Shown here one piece after another: positions 46,863 through 56,407 of a stretch of 64,000 nt of DNA (the first letter of the stretch is position 1; every line of letters begins with the position of its first letter). The DNA comes from Methylobacillus methanolivorans. GTDB taxonomy: Bacteria > Pseudomonadota > Gammaproteobacteria > Burkholderiales > Methylophilaceae. The notes under the pieces were generated by a model that ran no database searches, was not told where the DNA came from, and saw nothing but the letters and a program-made list of their open reading frames with translations. The stretch is taken from contig NZ_JAJAVF010000003.1 of the NCBI RefSeq assembly GCF_020531845.1, forward strand, positions 62,001-126,000, given 5' to 3'. The position numbers and the translations under genes were made by a program.

Positions 46863-47228
46863 TTAGTGATGCCGAAAAGCACGGCTCGAAATGCTGATGG
46901 CATTTTGGTCTGGGTCTTTCGCGTTAGCAAAAGAATAGCCATTTGCCTGGTGCAAGGGCCCAAACTCCAGCCCATTTTCTCCTGCCTGCCGGATAAATGC
47001 CGTGATGTCCTCGACATGAAATGACAATTTGACGCCAACCTGCCCCAACTTCACGGACTTGGCGGCCTGATGCACCAGAATACCTGCACCACCAGCCGGA
47101 GCAAACAGTTCAATCAAGCCCTCATGAGCCTCACCTGTAGTAGTAAAACCAAAATGACGACAATAGAAATCAGCGGTGGCTTGCATATTGCGAGCGTAGA
47201 GAATAATCGTGCCAAGCGGGTAATGCAT
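46863..47228 (-). CDS. VOC-family (glyoxalase-like) protein
   Basis: The 121-residue protein has the two beta-alpha-beta modules of the vicinal-oxygen-chelate fold: IILYARNMQATADFYCRHFGF in the first, and VEDITAFIRQAGENGLEFGP and DPDQNAISI in the second. A metal Glu is usual at the end, but here the last motif reads DQNAISIS. It may be a binding or resistance-type VOC protein rather than glyoxalase I. Probably co-transcribed with the ABM and rlmF genes. Confidence 0.88.
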   Translation of the reverse strand: MHYPLGTIILYARNMQATADFYCRHFGFTTTGEAHEGLIELFAPAGGAGILVHQAAKSVKLGQVGVKLSFHVEDITAFIRQAGENGLEFGPLHQANGYSFANAKDPDQNAISISSRAFRHH

Positions 47229-47357
47229 GTAAAACTACTCCTGGAAAATAACGGACACCTATTGCTAGACAAGCAGTTTGATACAGTTTTGGAAATATTC
47301 TTGGTTTTGCCATCTCGCCATCACAGTGATCACACCGCAATAGCCTGCTCTTGAACA

Positions 47358-48329
47358 CTACTGATTGCCAAGCCTACCGGACTGGATCACAAAACGCGCT
47401 ACCAAGTTGACCAGCTCTGGCATCACCGGCAACTCTGGCTGATTATAGGTGTTCCAATTTTGTGCGCGATCCGGTACCGAAAGCTTGAGGATATGGTTCA
47501 TCCCCTCCATCATGATCACCGTTGCCTCTGGGTTAGCAATCTCTAGCAACGCAGCATCTTCTGCGCTCACCTGGAGATCATTGGTCCCCTGTAATACCAG
47601 CACCGGAACCTTCAGCTTAGCAATTTCGTTGGCTGGGTCATACTTAAACCACGATAGCAGGTAAGGCTGCACACTCGGGCGGAACAAGGCAACTATGGCC
47701 GGATTGACAGTAGCTACCCGCCTGCCTTGTCGCAACTGCTTGAGCACAGGGAATGCCAAGGTTTGTATCTCGACAGGCTGCTCAGCCAGTTGCCTTTCCA
47801 GCACATCACTGGCAGCACGGCCCGGGCTGCCGATCAGCACCACCTGTGCCACGCGACTACGCTGCGCTGCCAGCATCCCCAGTAATGCTCCCTCGCTATG
47901 GCCAAGCAGCGTCATCTTGCCAAAGCGCTTATCCCTGCCCAACCATGTGATCCAGTCCCGCACATCAGTCACATAATGCTCAAAGCGCAGATCTTCTTCC
48001 TTGGTGGCAGCACTGATGCTCTGTCCCACACCGCGCTTGTCGTAACGCAAGCTGGCAATGCCGTACTGCGCCAGGCCCTGCGCCAATAACAACAAGGCGT
48101 TGTGATGCAGGCCAGGCTGGTTGCCATTCCGGTCTGTCGGGCCGGAGCCAGCCACCAATAACACTACCGGCATGCTAGGCTTGGCTTCGGGTACCAAGAG
48201 GGTGCCTTCTAGCGTACCGCTCGCGGTGTCCAGCCGCACGACAGACTCTTCTATCGCAGCATAGGCTTTCACCTGCGCGTAGAGCATCAGGCAAATGGCA
48301 ATCAGGTATGGGCGTATGCTGGCCAACAT
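47358..48329 (-). CDS. Exported alpha/beta-hydrolase
   Basis: A serine hydrolase, probably exported: from ATG 48329 it has a signal peptide (hydrophobic 5-18, cleavage near AYA-A). The oxyanion region is LLVAGSGPTDRNGN, the nucleophile elbow GHSEGALLG, and the later LQGTNDLQVSAEDA carries the acid and GMNHIL the histidine. The SGPTDRNGNQPG pattern fits bacterial YqiA/dienelactone-like esterases of the 'alpha/beta hydrolase, exported' group. Upstream in-frame ATGs at 48365 and 48374 would add a non-signal-like extension; none has a good ribosome site. Substrate is unknown. Confidence 0.85.
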   Translation of the reverse strand: MLASIRPYLIAICLMLYAQVKAYAAIEESVVRLDTASGTLEGTLLVPEAKPSMPVVLLVAGSGPTDRNGNQPGLHHNALLLLAQGLAQYGIASLRYDKRGVGQSISAATKEEDLRFEHYVTDVRDWITWLGRDKRFGKMTLLGHSEGALLGMLAAQRSRVAQVVLIGSPGRAASDVLERQLAEQPVEIQTLAFPVLKQLRQGRRVATVNPAIVALFRPSVQPYLLSWFKYDPANEIAKLKVPVLVLQGTNDLQVSAEDAALLEIANPEATVIMMEGMNHILKLSVPDRAQNWNTYNQPELPVMPELVNLVARFVIQSGRLGNQ

Positions 48330-48469
48330 GGTGAGATTTTCAGAGTTGAGATGACAAGATTTCATTCTGATCATACCGTAATTCCATAGCGCCACTGCAT
48401 TAACCAAACCCCATCAATCTGCAAAATTAAGGTAAATTCCCAGCATCACATCATGCAATCAGGAACATC

Positions 48470-48961
48470 ATGATCTCACTCACCTCTCCCGTCACCGAGT
48501 TGCTAAAGACAAAGGCTATTCCCTACAGCGTCATCGCCATTCCCTTGAGTGAAGACAAGAAACCCGTGCGCAACCTGGAAGAATTATTGGAAAGTGAAGG
48601 GCTGGACCCAAAATCCGTGGTGCGCAGCGTCCTGTTCCGTACGGGGTCTGAACAGTTCATTCTGCTGGCTGTCGCAGGCGGTGGGCGTGCCGATTGGGCC
48701 ACCCTGCGCAGCCATCTCAACGAACGCAAGCTGCGTATGGCGGAATATGATGAGGTACCAGAAGCAACTGGCTATGTCGTCGGTGCCGTACCACCGATTG
48801 CCCTGCCACTAGGCCTCAAGGTGATGGTGGATAACAGTGTGAAAGACTATGAGACTGTCGTAATCGGCAGCGGGGTACTGGGTTATGCCTTGGCATTGAA
48901 AGGCGCAGACCTGATAAACATGCTGAGAGATGCAGAACAAGGCAGCTTTGCCAAAGCATAA
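48470..48961 (+). CDS. YbaK/EbsC-type aminoacyl-tRNA deacylase
   Basis: The 163-residue protein has the YbaK domain throughout: PYSVIAIPLSED near the start, VVRSVLFRTGSEQFILLAVAGGGRADWATLRSHL, the GYVVGAVPPIALPLGLKVMVD glycine-rich block and the C-terminal VIGSGVLGYALAL. Free-standing YbaK/EbsC proteins hydrolyse misacylated tRNAs such as Cys- or Ala-tRNAPro. It diverges from the exported hydrolase. Confidence 0.9.
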   Translation: MISLTSPVTELLKTKAIPYSVIAIPLSEDKKPVRNLEELLESEGLDPKSVVRSVLFRTGSEQFILLAVAGGGRADWATLRSHLNERKLRMAEYDEVPEATGYVVGAVPPIALPLGLKVMVDNSVKDYETVVIGSGVLGYALALKGADLINMLRDAEQGSFAKA

Positions 48962-49001
48962 GCCACTGCCAGCAAGATCACGTTATTGCATTAAGGCGGG
49001 A

Positions 49002-49538
49002 TTATTGCCACTTTTCACATTGCACTTCGACACTACGTTCACCATCGCTTAGCCATATCTGGCCATCTTGTATAGTGCATTGCAGGCTCATCGTGCGTTG
49101 CGCCATCTCTGCCAGCGCCTTGGTCTGCTCTTGCGGCAGGTTGAATACGCTTACCTGCTTCAGCTTCGCCAACGCGCTCCTGTTCTGTTCAAACCACATC
49201 TCTGCCGTGCGGCCACCATAAGCATACAACAGCACCTCATCTGCGCGGCCACACGCTTTGCGGATCAATCGCTCATCGGGCAACCCCACGTCAATCCACT
49301 GCTCTATCCTGCCGGTGAGATCTTTGCGCCAGATATCCGCCTCATCACCATCCGTCATGCCCTGACCAAAAGCCAATAGCTCATGTGCATTCAGAGCAAA
49401 CGCCAGCAAGCGCACCATCATGCGCTCATCCGTCTCGGAAGGATGCCGCGCCAAGGTCAACGCATGATCGTTGTAATAATGCCGCTCCATATCCGCAATC
49501 TGCAGATTAGCCTTGAATACAGTGGATTTGAGCGCCAT
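49002..49538 (-). CDS. YaeQ family protein
   Basis: The 178 residues match YaeQ, a PD-(D/E)XK-fold protein of uncertain function (once linked to RfaH suppression). Features are the start FKANLQIADMERHYYNDHALTLARHPSETDERMM, described in two parts, and DEADIWRKDLTGRIEQWIDVG with the nuclease-like acidic pair. It is convergent with the YbaK gene and separate from prlC (120-bp gap with a hairpin). Confidence 0.92.
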   Translation of the reverse strand: MALKSTVFKANLQIADMERHYYNDHALTLARHPSETDERMMVRLLAFALNAHELLAFGQGMTDGDEADIWRKDLTGRIEQWIDVGLPDERLIRKACGRADEVLLYAYGGRTAEMWFEQNRSALAKLKQVSVFNLPQEQTKALAEMAQRTMSLQCTIQDGQIWLSDGERSVEVQCEKWQ

Positions 49539-49618
49539 GACATGCCTAGTGAAATCGATGAAGGGGAAGAGCTTAACCTATGTGCGCAGAAAACTGCTAC
49601 TGAAACTCTTACATCACA

Positions 49619-49651
49619 TACGGCGCAATCACCAGCAGATATTGCGCCGTA
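49619..49651. other. Long stem-loop between yaeQ and prlC
   Basis: TACGGCGCAAT (49619-49629) pairs perfectly with ATTGCGCCGTA (49641-49651) around an 11-base loop. It lies 8 bp after the prlC stop on the minus strand. There is no T run, so it may be a 3'-end stabiliser or a weak terminator rather than a classical one. Confidence 0.5.
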
Positions 49652-49658
49652 TCTCACC

Positions 49659-51698
49659 TTAAGCCGTCATGCCGTTATGCCTAAGCAAGGCATCGATACT
49701 GGGCTCCCTGCCCCTAAACGCAATGAATGATTCCAGCGCTGGTCGTGAACCACCTTGGGCCAATATTTCGTTCCAGAAACGCTTGCCAGCCTCTGCGGAT
49801 AACACACCGTTTTCCTCGAACATACTATATGCATCAGCAGAAAGGACTTCTGCCCATTTGTAGCTGTAATAGCCAGCGGCATAACCTCCAGCAAAAATAT
49901 GTGAGAAATTGTTGGGGAAGCGGTTCCACTTGGGTGGACGCACGACGGCGACTTCGTCGCGGATGGCTTCGATCAAGGTCAGTGCTGTCGTGGTGTCGTA
50001 CTCGCTGAAATCGGCATGCAAACGCATGTCGAACAGGGAGAACTCGATCTGGCGCACGGTCTGCATACCAGCCTGGAAGTTCTTGGCAGCGACCATTTTG
50101 TCAAACAAGGCTTTAGGCAAATGCTCGCCTGTGTCGACATGTTTGGTCATGTGACGCAGCACATCCCACTCCCAGCAGAAGTTCTCCATGAATTGGCTGG
50201 GCAACTCAACAGCATCCCACTCCACGCCCTTGATACCGGAGACGCCATAATCCTCAACCTGGGTCAGCATATGATGCAGGCCATGACCAAATTCATGGAA
50301 CATGGTGATGACTTCATCATGCGTGAATAACGCAGGCTTGCCTCCCACGGGTGCAGAGAAATTGCAGGTCAGGTAGGCCACGGGAATCTCGATGCCGTGT
50401 GACTTCCTGCGTCGGGTGATCGCTTCATCCATCCAAGCACCGCCGCGCTTGTTGTTGCGGGCATAGAGATCAAGGTAGAACTGGCCGATTGGTTCGCCGG
50501 CCGGGGTAGTGATTTCGTAGAAGCTGACATCCTTGTGCCAGACTGGTGCTTCCTGCTTGCGTACTTGCAGGCCGAAGATGGTCTCGGTGACCTTGAACAA
50601 GCCTTGCAGCACTTGCTGTTCAGGGAAATATTGCTTCACTTCTTGATCGGAGAAGGCGTATTTATCTTCACGCAGCTTCTCGGAGGCATAGGCAATATCC
50701 CAGGCTTGCAGGTCGGTAAGGCCGAGTTTATCGGCAGCATATTGCTTGAGCTCTTGCACGTCACGCTCGGCGAAAGGCTTGGCGCGCTGTGCAAGGTTGT
50801 TGAGGAACTCTTCTACCTGGGCAGGCGTTTCTGCCATCTTGGTTGCCAGTGATGTCTCTGCGTAGTTGTTGTAACCGAGTACAACCGCAGCCTCGTGGCG
50901 CAAGGTAAGAATCTTGCGGATCAAATCAGTGTTGTCCCACTCTGGCTTGCCAAACTCGGACGCGCGGGTGGCATAGGCGCGATAGAGCGTTTCGCGCAGC
51001 GCGCGATTGTCGGCATATTGCACGACAGGCATGTAGGAAGGGAATTGCAGGGTGAATTTCCAGCCGGGCTTTTCATCGGCCTGGGCAGCTTCTGCCGCTG
51101 CTTGCAAGGCATCTTCCGGGATACCCTTGAGCTGGGTTTCATCCTCAATGAACAAGGCGTAATCGTTGGTGGTATCGAGCAGGTTTTCCTCGAACTTGGC
51201 GGCCAGGGTGGAAAGCTCTTCCTGGATGGCCTTGAAACGGGCTTTCTTGTCTTCCGGCAATTCGGCGCCACCGAGACGGAAGTCGCGCAGCTCGTTATCG
51301 ACGATCTTGCGCTGTGCGGTATTGAGCTGCTCATAAGCAGCGCTAGCCTTGATGGCACGGAACTTGGCATAGAGCCGCTCGTCCTGCGACAGGTCGGCGT
51401 AGAAGGCGGTGAGCTTGGGCAGATTGTCGTTGTAGGCTTCGCGCAGTTCGGGGCTGTTGACCACGGCATTGAGGTGGCCGACTTGCGACCAGGCACGGGA
51501 GATCTGCTCCTCGAAATCTTCCAGCGGCCGCACGAAGTTGTCCCATGTGGGTGGCGTGCTATCTGCCACCAGCGTTTCGACCAGGGCCTTGCCCTGTTGC
51601 AGCAAGTGATCCACCGCAGGGGTGACGTGTTCAGCCTTGACCTGGTCGAACTGTGGCAGGCCGGAGAAATCCAGCAATGGGTTATTGGCAATACTCAC
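49659..51698 (-). CDS. prlC: Oligopeptidase A
   Basis: This is a cytoplasmic M3 zinc metallopeptidase that degrades signal peptides and other oligopeptides. The 679-residue enzyme has the zinc motif TMFHEFGHGLHHML with the third ligand Glu in GVEWDAVELPSQFMENF, plus FAGGYAAGYYSYKWAEVLSADA at the C-terminus. Length and the NPLLDFSGLPQFD start are normal for PrlC. The DUF4870 gene lies 9 bp upstream. Confidence 0.96.
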   Translation of the reverse strand: MSIANNPLLDFSGLPQFDQVKAEHVTPAVDHLLQQGKALVETLVADSTPPTWDNFVRPLEDFEEQISRAWSQVGHLNAVVNSPELREAYNDNLPKLTAFYADLSQDERLYAKFRAIKASAAYEQLNTAQRKIVDNELRDFRLGGAELPEDKKARFKAIQEELSTLAAKFEENLLDTTNDYALFIEDETQLKGIPEDALQAAAEAAQADEKPGWKFTLQFPSYMPVVQYADNRALRETLYRAYATRASEFGKPEWDNTDLIRKILTLRHEAAVVLGYNNYAETSLATKMAETPAQVEEFLNNLAQRAKPFAERDVQELKQYAADKLGLTDLQAWDIAYASEKLREDKYAFSDQEVKQYFPEQQVLQGLFKVTETIFGLQVRKQEAPVWHKDVSFYEITTPAGEPIGQFYLDLYARNNKRGGAWMDEAITRRRKSHGIEIPVAYLTCNFSAPVGGKPALFTHDEVITMFHEFGHGLHHMLTQVEDYGVSGIKGVEWDAVELPSQFMENFCWEWDVLRHMTKHVDTGEHLPKALFDKMVAAKNFQAGMQTVRQIEFSLFDMRLHADFSEYDTTTALTLIEAIRDEVAVVRPPKWNRFPNNFSHIFAGGYAAGYYSYKWAEVLSADAYSMFEENGVLSAEAGKRFWNEILAQGGSRPALESFIAFRGREPSIDALLRHNGMTA

Positions 51699-51707
51699 TT
51701 GGCATCC

Positions 51708-52049
51708 TTAACTAATCAATCGCAATGTAAACGGGTAACGGTATTCCTGGCCCTGGCTGGCAGCAATCGCGGCCAGCACGCAGAGGATGAGGTTGGCAAT
51801 CCAGAGGATGCCAGCCAGCACGAAACCGACGAGGATTACCATCAATATGGAGCTGATGGCATAACCTATCAAGAGGGTGATCTGGAAATTCAGCGCCTCG
51901 CGCGCCTGTTCGGCGATAAAGGGGCTGCTATCCTTTTTCAGCAACCAGACGATAAGCGCAGGAAACACGCTGAATACCGTGCCGCCGAGATGGGTGACGA
52001 CGGCGATATTCTTTTCGTCGGCACTGGGCACTGGAATCAAGTTGGTCAT
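51708..52049 (-). CDS. DUF4870 membrane protein
   Basis: The 113-residue protein has about three transmembrane helices. The DUF4870 pattern reads NIAVVTHLGG at about 14-23, LIVWLLKKDSSPFIAEQAREALNFQ in the middle, and a hydrophobic tail. Function is unknown. GGGAATG lies before ATG 52049. It is between prlC and ptsI on the same strand. Confidence 0.88.
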   Translation of the reverse strand: MTNLIPVPSADEKNIAVVTHLGGTVFSVFPALIVWLLKKDSSPFIAEQAREALNFQITLLIGYAISSILMVILVGFVLAGILWIANLILCVLAAIAASQGQEYRYPFTLRLIS

Positions 52050-52095
52050 GGTGCATTCCCTTCAACAATAAATGACCGAAACAGCAATAGATGAA

Positions 52096-53835
52096 CTATT
52101 GATTGAGTTTTTCCAGCAAAGGTTCGATCTTGTCGATATCGTAGGCATTCATGATCTTGCGCGTCAGCGGGATAATGGCCTCCAGCTCGGTTTGCAGCAC
52201 CTGGCGCTTGATGGTGAGCACATGAGAGGGATGCATGGAAAACTGGCGCAAACCCATGCTGAGCAGCAAGCGGGTGAAATGCAGGTCACCGGCCATCTCG
52301 CCGCAGACGGAAACCGGCTTGCCCAGCTTGTTACCTGCCTTGATCGTCATCTCGATCAGCTTGAGCACGGCAGGATGCGCGGGCTTGTAAAGATGGGAGA
52401 CTGAGTCATCGGTACGGTCGATGGCCAATGAATACTGGATCAGGTCATTGGTGCCGATGGAGAGGAAATCCAGCTCGCGCGCGAATGCCTCGGCATTAAT
52501 GGCCGCGGCGGGAATCTCTATCATGCCGCCCAGCTTGATCTCTTCATCGAAGGGGATGTTTTCCGCCCGCAGGCTCTCCTTGGCGCGTTCCAAGTGAGTC
52601 ACGGTCTGGCGCAACTCGAACAGGGAAGAGAGCATGGGGATCAATATCTTGATCTTGCCATAATGTGAGGCACGCAAAATGGCCCGCAACTGGGTATGGA
52701 AAATCTGCGGTTCGGACAGGCACAGGCGAATCGCGCGCAAGCCTAGGGCCGGGTTGGTGCAGCTACGTGCAGCATCCGGGTTCATCTGCTTGTCGGCACC
52801 CAGGTCCAGCGTGCGTATCGTCACCGCCATGCCCTTCATGGTTTCCGCCACGGTACGATAGGCTGCAAACTGCTCCTCCTCGTCCGGCATCTCGCGCCGG
52901 TTCATGAACAGGAACTCGGTGCGGTACAGGCCTATGCCGCTCGCGCCCACCGCCTTGGCCTTGGCCACGTCGGCGGGCACCTCGATATTGGCATGCAGCT
53001 CAACCTCAACACCATCCAGCGTCACGGCCTTGGTCAGCTTGAGGCGCTTGAGCTTTTGCTGCTCCAGCTCCCATTCTTCCTGCCGCAGGCGATATTCCGC
53101 CAGGGTATCCTTGTCCGGGTTGACGATGACGATGCCATGGTTGCCATCGACGATAATCAACTCGCCATCGCGGATCAGATCGCGGGCGCGATGCAACGCC
53201 ACAATCGAAGGAATGCTGAGGCTACGTGCCAGGATGGCGGTATGCGAGGTGGCACCGCCAACATCGGTGATGAAGGCGGCAAAATGGTGATGCTTGAACT
53301 GGATGGCATCGGCAGGAGATACGTCGTAGGCGACGAGGATCTGCGCACTTTCATCGGGCCGCACCGCCTCGCTGGGATGGCCGAGCAATACCTTGATGAT
53401 GCGCTCCACCACCTGCACCACATCCTGCTTGCGCTCGCGCAGGTATTCATCCTCGATCAGTTCGAACTGCGCCACCAGCTCCTGCATCTGCTGCTTCAAG
53501 GCCCATTCCGCATTGCACAGCTCCTGCTCGATGATGGCCTTGGGCTCTTCCGACAGGTGCTTGTCGGAGAGAATCATCAAATGCGTGTTGATAAAGGCAT
53601 CCAGCTCGGCCGGGGCATTGGCGGGCAATTGCTCACGCACAGCCTGTAGGTCTTGCCTGACGCGCTCCAGCGCTTTCTCGAAGCGGATAATCTCGGCCAC
53701 CAGGGCCTTTTTCGGGATCTGGTAATGCACCACTTCCACGAGGGCGTTGGTGACCAGGTGGGCGTTGCCGATGGCGATGCCGCCGGACACACCAACACCG
53801 TGCATGGAGAAACTGACCTTGTTACTCTGGGCCAT
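52096..53835 (-). CDS. ptsI: Phosphoenolpyruvate-protein phosphotransferase (PTS enzyme I)
   Basis: EI takes phosphate from PEP and passes it to HPr. The 579 residues have the phospho-His region DVGGATSHTAILARS (His198), the LYRTEFLFMNR and GADKQMNPDAARSC blocks and the C-terminal PEP site with SIGTNDLIQYSLAIDR and CGEMAGD. No sugar-specific EIIB/EIIC is visible nearby, so it probably feeds a regulatory phosphorelay. It ends 43 bp after HPr in the same direction. Confidence 0.96.
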   Translation of the reverse strand: MAQSNKVSFSMHGVGVSGGIAIGNAHLVTNALVEVVHYQIPKKALVAEIIRFEKALERVRQDLQAVREQLPANAPAELDAFINTHLMILSDKHLSEEPKAIIEQELCNAEWALKQQMQELVAQFELIEDEYLRERKQDVVQVVERIIKVLLGHPSEAVRPDESAQILVAYDVSPADAIQFKHHHFAAFITDVGGATSHTAILARSLSIPSIVALHRARDLIRDGELIIVDGNHGIVIVNPDKDTLAEYRLRQEEWELEQQKLKRLKLTKAVTLDGVEVELHANIEVPADVAKAKAVGASGIGLYRTEFLFMNRREMPDEEEQFAAYRTVAETMKGMAVTIRTLDLGADKQMNPDAARSCTNPALGLRAIRLCLSEPQIFHTQLRAILRASHYGKIKILIPMLSSLFELRQTVTHLERAKESLRAENIPFDEEIKLGGMIEIPAAAINAEAFARELDFLSIGTNDLIQYSLAIDRTDDSVSHLYKPAHPAVLKLIEMTIKAGNKLGKPVSVCGEMAGDLHFTRLLLSMGLRQFSMHPSHVLTIKRQVLQTELEAIIPLTRKIMNAYDIDKIEPLLEKLNQ

Positions 53836-53877
53836 AATCGGGTTATTCCTGAGGGGAGAGGAAAAACATGATGGATA

Positions 53878-54147
53878 TTATTCTGGTTCGCCAAAACGGT
53901 CATTGATGAGCTTGACCAGCGCATCCATGGCGGCCTGTTCGTCGCTGCCGTTAGTTTCCAGCGTCACCTTGCTGCCCTTGCTGGCCGCCAGCATCATCAC
54001 GCCCATGATGCTCTTGGCATTGACCCGGCGGCCATTGCGCTCTATCCAGATTTCACTGGCATGCTGGCTGGCGGTCTGCGTCAGCTTGGTCGATGCACGG
54101 GCATGCAAACCCAGTTTGTTGATGATTTCTATTTCTTGTTTAATCAT
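53878..54147 (-). CDS. ptsH: Phosphocarrier protein HPr
   Basis: The 89-residue carrier has phospho-acceptor His15 in KLGLHARAS and the regulatory Ser46 in AKSIMGVM, the residue phosphorylated by HPr kinase, which is encoded 1.3 kb upstream. Start ATG 54147 overlaps the end of the EIIA gene by 8 bp. A longer frame from 54213 would run inside that gene and is rejected. Confidence 0.95.
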   Translation of the reverse strand: MIKQEIEIINKLGLHARASTKLTQTASQHASEIWIERNGRRVNAKSIMGVMMLAASKGSKVTLETNGSDEQAAMDALVKLINDRFGEPE

Positions 54148-54550
54148 GATGCTGACATGCGTCCTTGGAAAAATGTACGACCCCGTCACGTCCACCGCTG
54201 ATGGACTTATCAACCAGGGTCATGATGTTGTTGCCCTGCCGGTAGGTGAGCGCACGCACCAGCATGGGCAGGTTAACCCCGGCTACGCCTTCGACATGGC
54301 CGGGAATCAACAGATTGGTCACCAGGTTGCAAGGCGTGGCACCGTAGATATCAGAAAGTATCAGCACCCCCTGCCCTTCGTCCAGCTCCCTGATCATCTG
54401 TTGCGCCTGTGGCAACAAGCCGCCTGGATCATCATGAGTGCCCACACCAAGTTGCCGCAATAATGGCGGGCGCGAGCCCATGACATGGCTTGCACAGTGA
54501 ATCAGGCTTTCACCCAGCGTACCGTGGGCGATGATGAGTATTCCTATCAT
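54140..54550 (-). CDS. PTS EIIA, mannose/sorbose (ManX) type
   Basis: The 136-residue protein is a free EIIA-Man domain: start MIGILIIAHGTLGESL with active-site His9, then GVLILSDIYGATPCN and ERVEGVAGVNLPM-like positions. With EI, HPr, HPr kinase and RapZ it forms the nitrogen/carbon signalling set seen in many betaproteobacteria that lack PTS sugar import. Overlaps ptsH by 8 bp. Confidence 0.93.
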   Translation of the reverse strand: MIGILIIAHGTLGESLIHCASHVMGSRPPLLRQLGVGTHDDPGGLLPQAQQMIRELDEGQGVLILSDIYGATPCNLVTNLLIPGHVEGVAGVNLPMLVRALTYRQGNNIMTLVDKSISGGRDGVVHFSKDACQHHD

Positions 54551-54601
54551 GCTCTTGCTTCCTGTTGTGGCAATGTGGCTACCTGCATGTTGCAGACCAC
54601 G

Positions 54602-55444
54602 CTAATGCTGCTCCAATGACCGGTGCCTCACCAGCACACGATGTTGCTGATGGCGAAAATAACGTGCCAATCGCTCTGCTAGGTAGACCGACCGGTGCTG
54701 ACCTCCAGTGCAACCAATCGCTACTGTCAGGTAGCTGCGGTTATCAGCAATAAAGCCAGGCAACCAACGCTCAATGAAATGGCGAATATCGTGATACATA
54801 TCGTGCACGCTCTCGTGCTGCTCAAGAAAATCGCACACTGGCTTATCCTGCCCGGTTTGCGGCCTGAGCTCGACATCGTAATAAGGATTGGGCAAGCAAC
54901 GTACGTCAAAGACATAATCCGCATCTAGCGGAATGCCATGCTTGAAGCCAAAAGAAGAGAACAGCAAGATCAACTCGCCATTTTTCTGGGTAACAAATTC
55001 CTTGACCCAATGGCGTAAGGCATTGGCGCTAAGGTTGCTGGTATCGATACGCAACCCCATGTCAACCAAAGGCTCCAACAGATGGCGCTCGTAGCTGATG
55101 CTTTCAGCCAAGGTGCTGGTGTCGTTGCTCAACGGGTGGCGGCGGCGCGTCTCGCTGTAGCGCTTGACCAGTGTCTCGACATTGGCCTCAAGGAACAATA
55201 CCTGCACATCGATGCCTTCGCTCTTGAGCTTGCGAATATTGCCAGGCAAGGCCTCCAGTGAGGCACTACGGGTATCAATGCTGATCGCCACTCGCTCATG
55301 CTGCACCTGGCTCAAGTGCTCAGAGGTTTGTGGCAACAAGGTGGCAGGCAGGTTATCGATGCAATAATAGCCGCTGTCTTCCAGCAACTTGAGTACGATG
55401 CTCTTGCCTGAGCCTGAGAGACCGGTAACGATAACGAGCTGCAT
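54602..55444 (-). CDS. rapZ: RNase adapter protein RapZ
   Basis: RapZ binds nucleotides and RNA and, in enterobacteria, targets small RNAs for RNase E to tune glucosamine-6-phosphate synthase. The 280 residues have Walker A VTGLSGSGKSIVL, the FLEANVETLVKRYSETRRRHPL block and the C-terminal GCTGGQHRSVYLAERLA. Start ATG 55444 is 3 bp after hprK. Confidence 0.95.
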   Translation of the reverse strand: MQLVIVTGLSGSGKSIVLKLLEDSGYYCIDNLPATLLPQTSEHLSQVQHERVAISIDTRSASLEALPGNIRKLKSEGIDVQVLFLEANVETLVKRYSETRRRHPLSNDTSTLAESISYERHLLEPLVDMGLRIDTSNLSANALRHWVKEFVTQKNGELILLFSSFGFKHGIPLDADYVFDVRCLPNPYYDVELRPQTGQDKPVCDFLEQHESVHDMYHDIRHFIERWLPGFIADNRSYLTVAIGCTGGQHRSVYLAERLARYFRHQQHRVLVRHRSLEQH

Positions 55445-55447
55445 GGA

Positions 55448-56407
55448 TTAATCCGCCTGGTGTTTGAGCTTTCTTGCCGTGCGCGCCATTTCACGATGCT
55501 GGCGCTGCATGAACTGCTTGGTGCCGTTGATGCCACGCAGCAAGAGCATATGATTACGCACGGCCACCTCGACCAATACCGCAATATTGCGCCCGGCAGC
55601 CACCGGGATCACCACCTTGGGGACTTTCACATCGAGGATTTGCTCATGTTGGGATTTAATCTTGAGCCGATCTAGCGGCACCATGGTATCGGCCATTTCC
55701 AGTTGCACGATGAGATCCAAGGGCTTGGTTGGCTTGACAGCGTTATCGCCAAACAAGGCACGGATATTCAGTACGCCCAGCCCACGCACTTCGAGAAAAT
55801 CCTGCAGTAACGGCGGGCAACGCCCTTCGAGCCGGTCAGGCGCAATACGATAAAAATCGACAATATCATCGGCAACCAGCCGATGGCCGCGTGAAATCAA
55901 CTCCAGCGCCAATTCGCTTTTACCAATGGCTGGCGTGCCCTTGATCATCAAGCCAAAGCCCTGCACCTCCATAAAAACACCATGCTGGCTTTCCGATGCA
56001 GCAACCGCTTGCGCAAGGTAGTGGCTCAACACATCCATCAGGCCAGGGCTACGCAACGGGGAGGTAAACAAGGGCGTGCTAAATTCATCCGAGGCTGCCA
56101 CCAATTCATCCGGAGCCTCTTCGCCATTGGCGACAATAATCGCGGCCAGGTCAGCAGAAAACAGATTCTTGATCGCCTGGAGCAATTCGCGCGTCTTGAG
56201 ACTGCGCAAATAATCCATTTCGGCACATCCCAGCACTTGTACACGGTTGGGATGCACAAAATTCAGGTGTCCAACCAAGGCCAGTGATGGCTTGGTCACC
56301 GTTTCACTCGTGAGGGGGTTATCACCGCCAGCTAACCCTGATACCCATTTCAGCTTGAGTTTGCGGCGCGTATCCTTGTAGAGCTGGGTAACACTGATTT
56401 CAGCCAT
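55448..56407 (-). CDS. hprK: HPr kinase/phosphorylase
   Basis: HprK phosphorylates and dephosphorylates Ser46 of HPr. The 319 residues have an N-terminal HprK domain (about 1-130), the P-loop GTPAIGKSELALEL (near residue 155) and the catalytic VADDIVDFYRI. The HPrK/P signature (EVRGLGVLNIRALFG) follows. The P-loop reads TPAIGKS where many homologues have ESGIGKS, a small deviation. ptsN, normally between hpf and hprK, is absent. Confidence 0.95.
   Translation of the reverse strand: MAEISVTQLYKDTRRKLKLKWVSGLAGGDNPLTSETVTKPSLALVGHLNFVHPNRVQVLGCAEMDYLRSLKTRELLQAIKNLFSADLAAIIVANGEEAPDELVAASDEFSTPLFTSPLRSPGLMDVLSHYLAQAVAASESQHGVFMEVQGFGLMIKGTPAIGKSELALELISRGHRLVADDIVDFYRIAPDRLEGRCPPLLQDFLEVRGLGVLNIRALFGDNAVKPTKPLDLIVQLEMADTMVPLDRLKIKSQHEQILDVKVPKVVIPVAAGRNIAVLVEVAVRNHMLLLRGINGTKQFMQRQHREMARTARKLKHQAD

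Noticed and set aside
50895..52094. 399-codon plus-strand open frame opposite prlC and the DUF4870 gene
   Set aside because: It is antisense to two clear genes with catalytic motifs, has no ribosome site or recognisable domain and arises from codon bias of the real strand.
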